DNA of 41,856 bases from Bacteroidota bacterium (GTDB lineage Bacteria; Bacteroidota; Bacteroidia; Sphingobacteriales; Sphingobacteriaceae). Each line of letters begins with the position of its first letter. The stretch's first letter is position 1. A model generated the notes under the pieces. That model was not told the DNA's origin. It was given only the letters and a program-made list of their open reading frames with translations, and made no database searches. The position numbers and the translations under genes were made by a program. Where the stretch lies: the NCBI GenBank assembly GCA_013285685.1, contig JABDHD010000024.1, forward strand, positions 1 through 41,856. The letters are read 5' to 3'. Positions 23,284 to 32,000 of this stretch are shown here, in pieces.

Positions 23284-23818
23284 TTTTTTTCGGATAATAA
23301 ATAGTTGATGGAATACTTTAACCCAATACCGGCCAATGTTTACGGTCAGCTGGCGGCGGGTTTCAGCTATTAAAAATAAACCAAAAGGCGACCATTTCAT
23401 ATAGGACATTTTACGTAGTTTTATCATAGATGAAAGTGGGCGCAGGTTCAAACTGGTCAGAACAAATAGTGATTGACCGAACATTCCCGAACGGCAGGGA
23501 AAACGCATTAAAATTATTTCTAACAACATTATCTAATATTTCAGTTCAACCAGTGCGCTTAACTTTTATAATCAATAGTTTTTACCACAAGGCCCACCAG
23601 GTGCACAAAGATTTCGCAAAGTAGCCGATGTTTATAGTGGCCTTAGTGAACTTGGCGGTTAAAAAACTATTCTTTAAACCATACGGTTCCTGGCGTTCAC
23701 CGCTGATAAGTTTAAAACTATTTTAATGCGTCTGCCCTGTCCCGAACGGCCGCCGCACAAATTTTTAATGTTAAACTTCCTATATTCGGAACGAGCATTT
23801 ATTAAACAACTGCATTAA
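23284..23818. other. 535-base spacer upstream of rpiA
   Basis: No credible gene. The one clear structure is an imperfect inverted repeat at 23578-23667. The remaining sequence has no strong promoter match to TAnnTTTG upstream of rpiA. Confidence 0.5.
23578..23667. repeat. Imperfect inverted repeat with CACAAGG-type arms
   Basis: Left arm 23578-23611 (GTTTTTACCACAAGGCC, CACCAGGTGCAC) is the imperfect reverse complement of right arm 23637-23667 (GTGGCCTTAGTGAAC, TTGGCGGTTAAAAAAC). The arms are built from CAC-AAGG units; the loop continues with CACAAAG and CGCAAAG words. Confidence 0.62.
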
Positions 23819-24508
23819 ATGGCCGATTATAAAATGGAAGCTGCGAAAGCAGCGATCAAACTCATTAAACCGGGGCAAAACATTGGCCTGGGTGCAGGCG
23901 CTACCATCGCCAACTTAGTAAGCCTGTGGACCCTGGAAGACGGCCTTGCCTCGTCGCTTACCCTGGCGTCCTCATCCTTTAAAACTACCGGGTTGATGAT
24001 GGAACTTGGTTTAAATGTGCGGTCAATAGCATTAACTAAAAGCCTGGATATTTATTTTGACGGCTGCGACCAGTTTGATACCGAACTGAACGCCTTGAAA
24101 AGCGGCGGCGGCATCCACACGTCCGAAAAAATATTAGCCTCGATGGCGGCCGAATTCATCCTGATAGGCGATGCCGCTAAATTTGTTGACAGGCTGGATA
24201 CCACCTATCCCCTGGTGATTGAAGTTTTACCGGCCGCCCTGCCCTTAGCGATGCGGCAGCTCAGCGACTGTTTCCCCGATGCCACTACCATGATCCGGAT
24301 GAGCGACAAAAAGGACGGCGCGGCCATTACCGATAACGGCAACCTGCTGCTGGACGTTTATTTTCGCCAAATACCGGCGTTGAAAAAGCTGAATATCCGG
24401 GTGAAAATGATACCGGGCGTGGTGGAACATTCGCTGTTTTACCGGATGGCGGGAAAAGCGATCATCGCCGGCCCTGAAGGTATCCAAATCATCAGCCCGG
24501 TCTATTAA
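23819..24508 (+). CDS. rpiA: Ribose-5-phosphate isomerase A, divergent
   Basis: Interconverts ribose 5-phosphate and ribulose 5-phosphate in the pentose phosphate pathway. The 229-residue length is close to the family norm. The usual signature motifs are altered (GLGAGAT for GxGTGST, DGCDQFD for DGADEVD, KSGGGIHTSEKI for KGGGAALTREKI), yet the residues shown to be catalytic in E. coli RpiA fall at the same positions: D81, D84, K94 and E103. PGVVEHSLF matches the conserved C-terminal motif. So activity is likely. It is a lone gene with the sterol-desaturase-like gene downstream and no other pentose-phosphate gene nearby. Confidence 0.88.
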   Translation: MADYKMEAAKAAIKLIKPGQNIGLGAGATIANLVSLWTLEDGLASSLTLASSSFKTTGLMMELGLNVRSIALTKSLDIYFDGCDQFDTELNALKSGGGIHTSEKILASMAAEFILIGDAAKFVDRLDTTYPLVIEVLPAALPLAMRQLSDCFPDATTMIRMSDKKDGAAITDNGNLLLDVYFRQIPALKKLNIRVKMIPGVVEHSLFYRMAGKAIIAGPEGIQIISPVY

Positions 24509-24548
24509 AATCACTGCTTTTCGGCGATATAGATGGTAAAAAATTTAT

Positions 24549-24556
24549 TAGTTTTG
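24549..24556 (+). promoter_or_regulatory. Putative -7 box (TAGTTTTG) of the hydroxylase gene
   Basis: Exact TAnnTTTG, 29 bases before ATG 24586; no -33 box at normal spacing. Confidence 0.38.
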
Positions 24557-24585
24557 GTGAAGTTCATATACCTAATGATGCGTAA

Positions 24586-25785
24586 ATGATTTTTACGAAA
24601 AAACTGAATAAGAATTGGAGAATTGCTGAAAACGTAATTTTCGTGCTCGCCTTCGGTTTTATCATGTACAACCTGGTTTCGGGTTATTCGATGGATGTTT
24701 ATCACTCCATAAAAGGTAAAGGTTTTATTGGCGCCATAATCCATCCTTTTTTAACGCATAACTATTACGTTAGCCTGGTATCGATAATCGTGATACTAAA
24801 CACCACTTGCATCTTGTGGGAAATACTATCGTTTATTACGCAGCTTTTAAAACAGGAAGGCGGCCGCGCAAAAGGCTATCACAAATATAAACTCATCTTT
24901 AAAAGCGTTGCCGTAAACTATAAGCCATCTTTTTTGGCTTTGTTGATCTATCAGCTTTTGCCAAAGTTAATTTTGATCCACATGTTTTGGATTTGGCTGC
25001 CCCATATTCAAAAATTTGCTCCATTCACCGTCAATTTAAAATGGTATAGCTGGATATATGCCTATTTATGCTGGGAATTTTCAACGTGGGTATTCCATTT
25101 CAGTTCGCATCGCGTCCGGATATTGTGGTGTCTTCACTCCCCGCATCATGCGCCAACCGAATTAAATATGACGGTAAACTGGGTTCATTTTTTTGCCGAG
25201 GCTTATTATTCCACCCTAATTCACCTGGTTGTTTCCATGTTTTTGGGTGTTAACCCGGTAATGTTCCTCGCCATCATGTCAATAGACAGCGCATGGGGAA
25301 TGTTTATCCATATCAGCGACAGAACTCTAAAAAACGGGCACCTGGGCTTGTTGCATAACCTTATTATTACGCCGTCGCATCACCGGGTGCATCATGCAAG
25401 CAACCCGCTGTATGTCGACACCAACTTTGCCTCGGTTTTGCCGGTTTGGGATTGGCTCTTCGGCACGCTGCAGCCGCTTAAAGATGAAGTGAAAATAGAC
25501 TACGGCCTGAACCGGGAGTTAGATGTCACCAATTTTTCGGATCTGTATTTCGGAGAAATATTGCTGCTTTACCGCGATATAAAAAATGCAGACGGCTTAA
25601 AAAATAGATTATTATACATCGTTATGCCCCCGGGATGGGCGCCGGGGTGTACCGCTAAAACAGCTTCGGCTTTAAGGCGCGATTTTTTGAAAACAAACGC
25701 CGGATTGGGCAGCACAAGTAAAAACAAGCTTTTGGCGGCAATTAAGTCCCGCCCCGCAGCTATCCAAAGCATAACTATTCCTTAA
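24586..25785 (+). CDS. Sterol desaturase / fatty acid hydroxylase superfamily membrane protein
   Basis: A 399-residue integral membrane protein with several hydrophobic segments (about 15-34, 60-85, 115-135, 150-165, 205-230) and the three His boxes of di-iron membrane hydroxylases: HFSSH, HSPHHAP and NLIITPSHHRVHHAS. These enzymes hydroxylate or desaturate lipids, sterols or carotenoids using oxygen; the substrate here is not identifiable. All eight histidines of the boxes appear present. The last 60 residues are basic and extend past the conserved domain. It has a single-gene layout, with rpiA 77 bases upstream. Confidence 0.9.
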   Translation: MIFTKKLNKNWRIAENVIFVLAFGFIMYNLVSGYSMDVYHSIKGKGFIGAIIHPFLTHNYYVSLVSIIVILNTTCILWEILSFITQLLKQEGGRAKGYHKYKLIFKSVAVNYKPSFLALLIYQLLPKLILIHMFWIWLPHIQKFAPFTVNLKWYSWIYAYLCWEFSTWVFHFSSHRVRILWCLHSPHHAPTELNMTVNWVHFFAEAYYSTLIHLVVSMFLGVNPVMFLAIMSIDSAWGMFIHISDRTLKNGHLGLLHNLIITPSHHRVHHASNPLYVDTNFASVLPVWDWLFGTLQPLKDEVKIDYGLNRELDVTNFSDLYFGEILLLYRDIKNADGLKNRLLYIVMPPGWAPGCTAKTASALRRDFLKTNAGLGSTSKNKLLAAIKSRPAAIQSITIP

Positions 25786-25838
25786 ATCGGCAGTCACGGG
25801 CTATTTACACAGTCAATCCGTTATCTGTGCAATATGAT

Positions 25839-25870
25839 TTTGTCATATCTAATAAATTAACCGTATCTTG
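25839..25870 (+). promoter_or_regulatory. Possible promoter of the cold-shock gene
   Basis: TTTG at 25839-25842 and TATCTTG at 25864-25870 (one base short of TAnnTTTG), 21 bases apart, 27 bases before the ATG. A weak match. Confidence 0.38.
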
Positions 25871-25897
25871 CAGCCTTATTTTATTTAATATAACAAA

Positions 25898-26089
25898 ATG
25901 GCATCAGGAACAGTTAAATTTTTTAATGAATCAAAAGGCTTCGGCTTTATCACACCAAGCAATGGTGGCAAAGATCTATTCGTACACGTTACCGGTCTGA
26001 TCGATCAGATCCGCGAGGGCGATGAGGTTACTTACAATGTGGAAGAAGGCAAAAAAGGCCCGGGCGCTGTTAACGTAAAAAAGGCATAG
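25898..26089 (+). CDS. Cold-shock domain protein (CspA family)
   Basis: A 63-residue single cold-shock domain that binds single-stranded RNA or DNA. Both RNA-binding motifs are intact: KGFGFIT (RNP1) and DLFVHV (RNP2). It probably acts as an RNA chaperone. It is followed one base later by a second CSD gene, so they form an operon, with a third small gene nine bases further on. Confidence 0.95.
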   Translation: MASGTVKFFNESKGFGFITPSNGGKDLFVHVTGLIDQIREGDEVTYNVEEGKKGPGAVNVKKA

Positions 26090-26090
26090 T

Positions 26091-26540
26091 TTGGGAAGAT
26101 CGACAGAAACATTCAGCAAAAAGGAAAAAGAAAAGGCCCGCCTAAAAAAGGCCAAAGAAAAAAAGGAAAAGGCTGAGGACCGGAAAGCCAACGGCAGCAA
26201 GGGTAAAAGCCTGGAAGACATGATGGCTTATATCGATGAGCATGGGAATATTACGTCCACGCCGCCCGACCCGTCCAAAAAGATCAGGATTAACGCAGCA
26301 GATATCCCGACTGGCGTCGCCAAACAGGAAGATATACCTTATGACACCGTCAGAAACGGCGTGGTTACCTTTTTTAATGAAGCAAAAGGTTATGGTTTTA
26401 TAAAAGACCAGCAAACCCAGGAAAGCATCTTTGTGCACATTAACGCCCTTACGGAACCCTTAAAAGAGAATAACCTGGTCACCTTTGAAACGGAGCAGGG
26501 CAAAAAGGGACTGTCGGCAATAAATGTAAAAAAGAAATAA
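26091..26540 (+). CDS. Cold-shock domain protein with charged N-terminal extension
   Basis: A 149-residue protein: a very basic and acidic helical leader (about 8-45: KKEKEKARLKKAKEKKEK), a linker with LEDMMAYIDEHGNITSTPPDP, and a C-terminal cold-shock domain (about 85-149) with RNP1-like KGYGFIK and RNP2 SIFVHI. The start is TTG at 26091, supported because the encoded MGRSTETF matches the usual N-terminus of this Bacteroidota family as I recall it. It is one base after the preceding CspA stop. The leader probably adds RNA-binding or ribosome contact. Confidence 0.92.
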   Translation: MGRSTETFSKKEKEKARLKKAKEKKEKAEDRKANGSKGKSLEDMMAYIDEHGNITSTPPDPSKKIRINAADIPTGVAKQEDIPYDTVRNGVVTFFNEAKGYGFIKDQQTQESIFVHINALTEPLKENNLVTFETEQGKKGLSAINVKKK

Positions 26541-26548
26541 TCCTCAGC

Positions 26549-26824
26549 ATGTTAAACAAAACAGCCATCGCTAAAAAATCGATCTCTTTAAACAAATCGG
26601 TCGCGACTGCCAGCCAGAAAGAGAATTTCAGGGCCATCTTTGCCGAAATCATCAAGAACAACGCAAAGATCAGGGATCGGTACAGCATCCAGTTTTTCGA
26701 AACCGCCCAAAAAAGCAACTACCAATTTACCGGCAGTGATGGAAAATCGCTCAACGTGCTATCCATTCTTACTATCGAAGAAGCCGAAAAATACCGGCTT
26801 TTAAAAAGCTCCTGGCAGGGTTAA
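26549..26824 (+). CDS. 91-residue protein of unknown function in the cold-shock operon
   Basis: A basic protein with a disordered Lys/Ser-rich N-terminus (KTAIAKKSISLNKS) and a folded-looking C-terminal half (RYSIQFFETAQKSNYQF, SILTIEEAEKYRLL). No family recognised. It begins nine bases after the charged CSD gene and is probably co-transcribed with it. No signal peptide or membrane segment. Confidence 0.6.
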   Translation: MLNKTAIAKKSISLNKSVATASQKENFRAIFAEIIKNNAKIRDRYSIQFFETAQKSNYQFTGSDGKSLNVLSILTIEEAEKYRLLKSSWQG

Positions 26825-27420
26825 AGATTGTCTCTTTAAAAAAAAATTATAACGCAGGCTTTTCGCTTTCGCTTTGCGCTGATAATTTTTCAGGGAACAG
26901 GCATTAAAAAATCCCGGTAATTGCGCTCCAAAGCGTATCTGAATTGACGTGGCTCCGGGCGAGCCCGGTTCAATTTCAATTTTTTTTATAAACATGTGGA
27001 TCCGCCGGGCCCAACTCATTGTTTTATTTAAAAAAAGATGACGCTACCAGCAGTCACGTGTTTATAGAGAACTTAGCAGGCGCAATTTCACTCCTTTGGG
27101 GCCTCCTCTTATTAAAATTTAATCCACACAGGCTTTAAATTACTTCCCAACATCCCATTGGTTAAATAAAAACAGGGGCCCTGTTCACCAGCGGCCCCTG
27201 TAACAGGGGTATTAATCAATATACTCGCAATAAAACAGCGCAAAAACGAAAGGCCAATTGCCACTATTTTTTGTTTGGAATAAAAAAGAGGAAATCTCTA
27301 AAAAGCCTGATGCCATTTTGCGGTACGTTTTTCATCAAAGTGGAATTAGTTTAACAGGTAAGACATGTAACTTTGTCCGAAGTTTAGCGGATCAAATTAG
27401 AATGCAATTAGAATTTTGGG
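26825..27420. other. 596-base spacer with two hairpins
   Basis: No credible gene. A GC hairpin CCGGGCGAGCCCGG at about 26955, followed by an AT-rich stretch, may end the cold-shock operon. A second hairpin is ACAGGGGCC (27172-27180) with GGCCCCTGT (27193-27201); a T-run follows it only on the minus strand, where no gene precedes it. A TAACTTTG box at 27368 probably belongs to the next gene. Confidence 0.45.
27368..27375 (+). promoter_or_regulatory. Putative -7 box (TAACTTTG) of the OmpA-like gene
   Basis: Exact TAnnTTTG 45 bases before ATG 27421. Confidence 0.38.
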
Positions 27421-28344
27421 ATGCTCGTTCGTATTTTTACTATATTTATCAAATTGAGTTATAAACCCATCCTGGTATTAATAATATTGTTTAAGGCATT
27501 GTCTTCGTTTGCCGTGGGGGCGGATACGCTCAAAATATTTTATGATATCAACAAATATGGCTTATCAGATACCGATAAATCAAGTATTAATGCGCTCGTT
27601 GGCTCGATAGGTAATAAGGATACGGTAAAAATTTTCGGATACGCTGATTATCTGGGCGACGAGGATGATAACCTGGAATTATCATTTAGCCGGGCCAAAA
27701 CCATTAAAGCCTACTTGCTCACTTTAAATAAAGACTTTACCATAATTACGGCTGGCGAGGGCGAGTTACCTGCCGGCAGGAAACGATCAGTGGAAGGCGA
27801 TCCGAATAGCCGGCGGGTGGATATCGTAAAAATAAAATTTGGGGGGATGTACCCGACCCAAAGCCCACCACAAAGTAATGCAAGCCAGGCGCCACGGCGA
27901 ACGACGCTAACCACAGGGCCAGCCGATAAAAGGCCTTTCGAAGCAAAAATAAATGACCTGGCGAATTTAAAGCCCGGCAGCAGCCTGAATTTACCCGAGA
28001 TTACCTTTCAACCCGGCAGGCATTTTTTAAACACGGCATCGGTGCCGATGGTTGATACTTTGTTGAGGTATTTAAGAAAGCACAAAAACCTGGTTTTTGA
28101 GATACGTGGCCATATTTGTTGTGTGCTGGACGACGGCGACAGCTACGACCCGGACTCGCGCTCGTTTGTACTATCCGCTAACAGGGCCAAATATATTTAC
28201 GATTACTTTGTAACAAACGGCATCAGCCCGTCGAGGATGACTTATAAAGGCCTGGGCAGCAGCGACCCAAAAGTGTGGCCTGAGTTTTCGGAAAACGACC
28301 GCGCACTAAATCGCCGCGTAGAGATCGTGATCATTAATAAGTGA
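27421..28344 (+). CDS. Secreted protein with two OmpA-like peptidoglycan-binding domains
   Basis: A 307-residue envelope protein with an N-terminal hydrophobic segment (about 14-33). The first OmpA-like domain (about 35-138) is divergent: KIFGYADYLGDEDDNLELSF, SRAKTIKAYL and SRRVDIV. A Pro/Gln/Thr-rich linker (about 142-170) follows. The second domain (about 185-307) is clearer: FEIRGHICC, SANRAKYIYDYFVTNGI, YKGLGSSDP and NRRVEIVI. OmpA domains anchor to diaminopimelate in the wall. Two in tandem with no beta-barrel is unusual. It appears to be a single-gene unit. Confidence 0.85.
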   Translation: MLVRIFTIFIKLSYKPILVLIILFKALSSFAVGADTLKIFYDINKYGLSDTDKSSINALVGSIGNKDTVKIFGYADYLGDEDDNLELSFSRAKTIKAYLLTLNKDFTIITAGEGELPAGRKRSVEGDPNSRRVDIVKIKFGGMYPTQSPPQSNASQAPRRTTLTTGPADKRPFEAKINDLANLKPGSSLNLPEITFQPGRHFLNTASVPMVDTLLRYLRKHKNLVFEIRGHICCVLDDGDSYDPDSRSFVLSANRAKYIYDYFVTNGISPSRMTYKGLGSSDPKVWPEFSENDRALNRRVEIVIINK

Positions 28345-28451
28345 CGAACCCGGCGCCTTTTTCCTAACAGGTATTCAAGCTGTTGTAAAAGCTTTCACAG
28401 TTATTAACAATAGTTTAATATCTTTAGTTATCTGCGTTTTTATAACAACGG

Positions 28452-28459
28452 TAGCTTTG
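28452..28459 (+). promoter_or_regulatory. Putative -7 box (TAGCTTTG) of the DUF2062 gene
   Basis: Exact TAnnTTTG, 12 bases before ATG 28472, in an AT-rich spacer. Confidence 0.5.
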
Positions 28460-28471
28460 CGCTAACAAACA

Positions 28472-28978
28472 ATGCGGCCTTTTAAAGCCTTCGGGGAAAA
28501 AAATGCGGAACTTTTTAAGTTTATTAAAGGCATATTCTCAAAAAAAAACCTGAAAAAAATCATCGGTGAACTTACCAATCCAGGTCAATCCGACGGGCTA
28601 AAGGCATTTTCAGCCGGACTTGGCGTATTTATGGGCATCCTGCCAGTATGGGGCCTGCAAACATTGGCGGCCATTTTTGTGGCGGTTGCATTCAGGTTGA
28701 ACAAGGCCCTGGTGGTGATCTTCTCTCAAATAAGCTTTCCGCCATTTCTCCCGCTGATCCTATTTTTCAGCTACCGGATCGGAAAATATTGGACAGGGGC
28801 TGCTGCCGGGACAAATATCAACAGGCAGGTGTGGCAGTATTTGTATGGCAGCATTACGCTCGCTATCCTGGCAGGGGTGGTCGTCGGTCTTTTAACTTAT
28901 ACAAGCCTCAAATTAACCAAAGCAATAAGGCAATACCAGGCAGCGGTCAGGCTAAAAAAAGTGCTGCCGGTTCAATAG
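28472..28978 (+). CDS. DUF2062 inner-membrane protein
   Basis: A 168-residue protein of the DUF2062 family: a basic N-terminal cytoplasmic part, then FSAGLGVFMGILPVWGLQT, the family hallmark, and three hydrophobic helices (about 50-75, 83-100, 128-150). Function of the family is unknown. It is convergent with the metal-efflux pump gene; a hairpin lies between them. Confidence 0.82.
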   Translation: MRPFKAFGEKNAELFKFIKGIFSKKNLKKIIGELTNPGQSDGLKAFSAGLGVFMGILPVWGLQTLAAIFVAVAFRLNKALVVIFSQISFPPFLPLILFFSYRIGKYWTGAAAGTNINRQVWQYLYGSITLAILAGVVVGLLTYTSLKLTKAIRQYQAAVRLKKVLPVQ

Positions 28979-29001
28979 GCTGTTAAATTTTGCATCCGGC
29001 A

Positions 29002-29022
29002 AGTGCAGCTTTTAGCTGCACT
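29002..29022. terminator. Hairpin between convergent genes
   Basis: Perfect stem AGTGCAGCT/AGCTGCACT with a three-T loop. Position between two convergent genes suggests a shared terminator, but neither side has a long T-run. Confidence 0.5.
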
Positions 29023-29070
29023 GCCTTCAACAAACTTATTTATATTATAGGGGTATTTTCCGGGGGGTAT

Positions 29071-32000
29071 TTATAAACCGCTCGCAAAGCCTCTTTCCAC
29101 CCGCTTGCGGTATGACCAAAAGAATACGATAGGGAAAACAAACAAATTAAATATGGTATTGGTGATCAGGCCGCCGATCACTACAATGGCCAGTGGCCTT
29201 GACGCCTCCGAGCCTATTCCATGCGACAGCGCCGCAGGCAGCAAACCTATAGCCGCCATCATTGCCGTCATCACCACCGGGCGCAGGCGATCGGCCACGC
29301 CATCTTTTATCGATACGGCAAATGATGTCCAGGTAGTGTGGTGTTTCAGGTCCGTTACATTGCTTTTAAACTTAGTAATTAAAATCACCCCGTTTTGCAC
29401 GCAAATACCAAACAGGGCTATAAAACCAATACCGGCGGAAATATTGAAGTTTACGCCGCTGATGAGCAGCGCGAGTATTCCGCCCATGATAGCAAACGGA
29501 ACATTGTTTAAAACCAGCAGCGAGTCCCTGAAGTTGCCAAACAGGATAAACAGAATAAAAAAGATAATGAGCAAACTGATTGGCACTACCTGGCTCAGCC
29601 TTTTTGTCGCCCGCTGCTGGTTTTCAAAATCACCGGCCCACTCAAGTGTGTAGCCCTTTGGCAGGTTAAGCCTGGCATTCACTTTGTCCTGGGCTTCCCG
29701 TATGGTGCTGCCCATGTCCCTGCCGCGTATGGAGAATTTAATGGCTCCATAGCGTCGGTTATGATCGCGGTAGATCATACTGATGCCGGTGATTTTTTGG
29801 ATTGCAGATATTTCGCGTAGGGGTACAGTATTGTTGTCTAATGTGGGTACGCGCAGGTCGCCGATAGCTTCTTCATCTTTCCTGAAACCTTCGGGGTAGC
29901 GAATGCGCAGGTCGAACTTTCGCTCGCCTTCATATATTTGAGTGACGGCCTTGCCGCCAATAGCCATTTCTATCACCGCATTTGCATCGGCAGCCGTTAC
30001 ACCGTACTGCGCCATTTTTTGCTGGTTAAGGTCTATTTGTAATTCAGGCTGGCCCATGTTGTGCATAATGCCTAAATCTTCGATACCTTTTACTCTTGTT
30101 AAAATCGAATCGATGATAACTTCCTTACTTTCGATGTACTTATAATCGTCGCCGAACATTTTAACTACGATAGAGCCTTTTACGCCCGAAACAGCTTCTT
30201 CTACGTTATCGGATATCGGCTGCGAAAAGTTGAGGTCGATGCCGGGAAAGTTTTTGAGCTTGTCCTGCATGGCAGCAATCAATTCTTCCTTGGTTCTTTT
30301 TGATTTCCACTGATCTTCGGGGTAAATGTCAACATGGAATTCGATGTTGTAAAAACCGGTAGCATCCGTACCGTCATTTGGCCGGCCCGTTTGCGACATA
30401 ACCTGCTTTACTTCAGGAAAACTAAGAAAGATATGACGCATCTCATTGGCCAGTCGAACTGATTCATCTAATGAAATGCTCAATGGCCCGGTGGCGCGTA
30501 CATAAATTGCACCCTCATTCAATTCGGGTAAAAATTCTGTTCCTAAAAGCCGGAAAGATGCCAGGCTAAGCACCAGCGCTGCTATCGCAACCGGAAACAC
30601 GACTTTTCGTGCTTTGAAACAGAACGAATAAAACAGCATCGCCTTGTCGGTAACAAACGCAACGAAAATATTATGACGCTCCCTTACATCCTTGCGAAGC
30701 AAAACGCTGGCAAGCGCGGGCACAAACGTAAACGTCAGGATCACCGCGCCAAGCAGGGCAAACCCCAGGGTCCAGGCCAGCGGAGAAAACATTTTACCCT
30801 CTACTTTCTCAAAACTGAAAATGGGCAGCAGGCCGGTTATGATGATCAGTTTAGCAAAAAATATCCCCTTGCCGTTAACCATGCACGCTCTTTTTATCAT
30901 GCCCAGCTTACTTACTTTGTTATAGTTGGCCATGCCTATCTCTTTGGCGCGATGATCAAGCACGACAAATATGCCCTCAACCATCACCACGGCGCCATCT
31001 ATGATAATCCCGAAGTCAATAGCTCCCATGGAAAGCAGGTTGGCCGACATGCCTTTCACCTTTAGGCAAATAAAGGCGAACAATAGCGAGAGCGGTATGA
31101 TTAGTGATACGATAAGCGTAGTACGCCAATCGGCCATAAAAAGAAATACGATAACGGTAACAAAAATTATCCCCTCAGCCATGTTATGCAGTACGGTGTC
31201 CGTCGAGTAATCTATCAGATCGGTACGGTCATAAAACGGTTTGATCTTTACGTCTTCAGGCAGGATGGAACTGTTGAGTTCGACGATCTTGTCCTTCAGC
31301 GCCTTGATCACAAGGCTGGGATTGCCGCCTTTACGCATCACTACAATGCCCTCAACAACGTCAGGGTCGCGATCGCGTCCCACCTGCCCAAGCCGGGGCA
31401 AGGCCGATTCAGTTACTTCGCCAATGGTTTTTACATAGATAGGGGTGCCCTTAATATTATTAATAACAACGTCCTTAATCTCGCCGATGTCGTTTAGTAA
31501 ACCTATGCCGCGTACGGCGTAGGCCTGGCCTGCCTGCTCTATCACGTCTCCACCCACGTTCACATTGCTTTTAGATACCGCATCGTAAAGCTGAAGCGGC
31601 GTTACGTTGTATTGAATGGCTTTTTGCGGATCGACAGTGATCTGGTAGGTCTTCACCTCGCCGCCAAAGCTATTGAGATCAGCCACCCCCGGGACGGCCT
31701 TTATCTCGCGGTCGACCACCCAATTTTCGATGGTAGTGAGATCACGAACCGACCTTTTGTTACTGGTTAACGTGAAGCGGTATATCTCGCCCGTAGGCCC
31801 GTAGGGAGGCTCTATACTGGGGCTCACACCGTCCGGAATGTCGGCATCGCCGATGTGGTTGTTTACCTGGGTGCGGGCAAATGGATAATCGACGTCATCA
31901 TCAAAGGTTATTGTAATAACCGACAAGCCGAATAACGAGGACGACCTTACGCTAACCTTTTTTTCGGCGGGGTTCATCGCCAGCTCAATGGGCCGGGTCA

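Noticed and set aside
23284..23529. Upstream extension of the small secreted protein
   Set aside because: The signal peptide begins at ATG 23283; the upstream part is Leu/Arg-rich without any feature and would hide the signal peptide internally.
23430..23624. 64-residue plus-strand frame
   Set aside because: No homology recognised, no start-site evidence, and it enters the CACAAGG repeat.
27172..27201. Terminator for a plus-strand gene
   Set aside because: The hairpin is real but its T-run lies on the minus strand, and no minus-strand gene ends there, so no gene can be assigned to it.
27258..27464. 68-residue frame upstream of and overlapping the OmpA-like gene
   Set aside because: It overlaps a better supported gene in another frame and shows no protein-like pattern.
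28984..29040. Riboswitch-like structure between the convergent genes
   Set aside because: Only one simple 9-bp hairpin is present and it lies after both genes, not before a start.
29105..29653. 182-residue open frame opposite the end of the metal pump gene
   Set aside because: It lies entirely within a strongly supported RND gene on the other strand and has no domain; likewise the other plus-strand frames from 29.9 to 32.4 kb.
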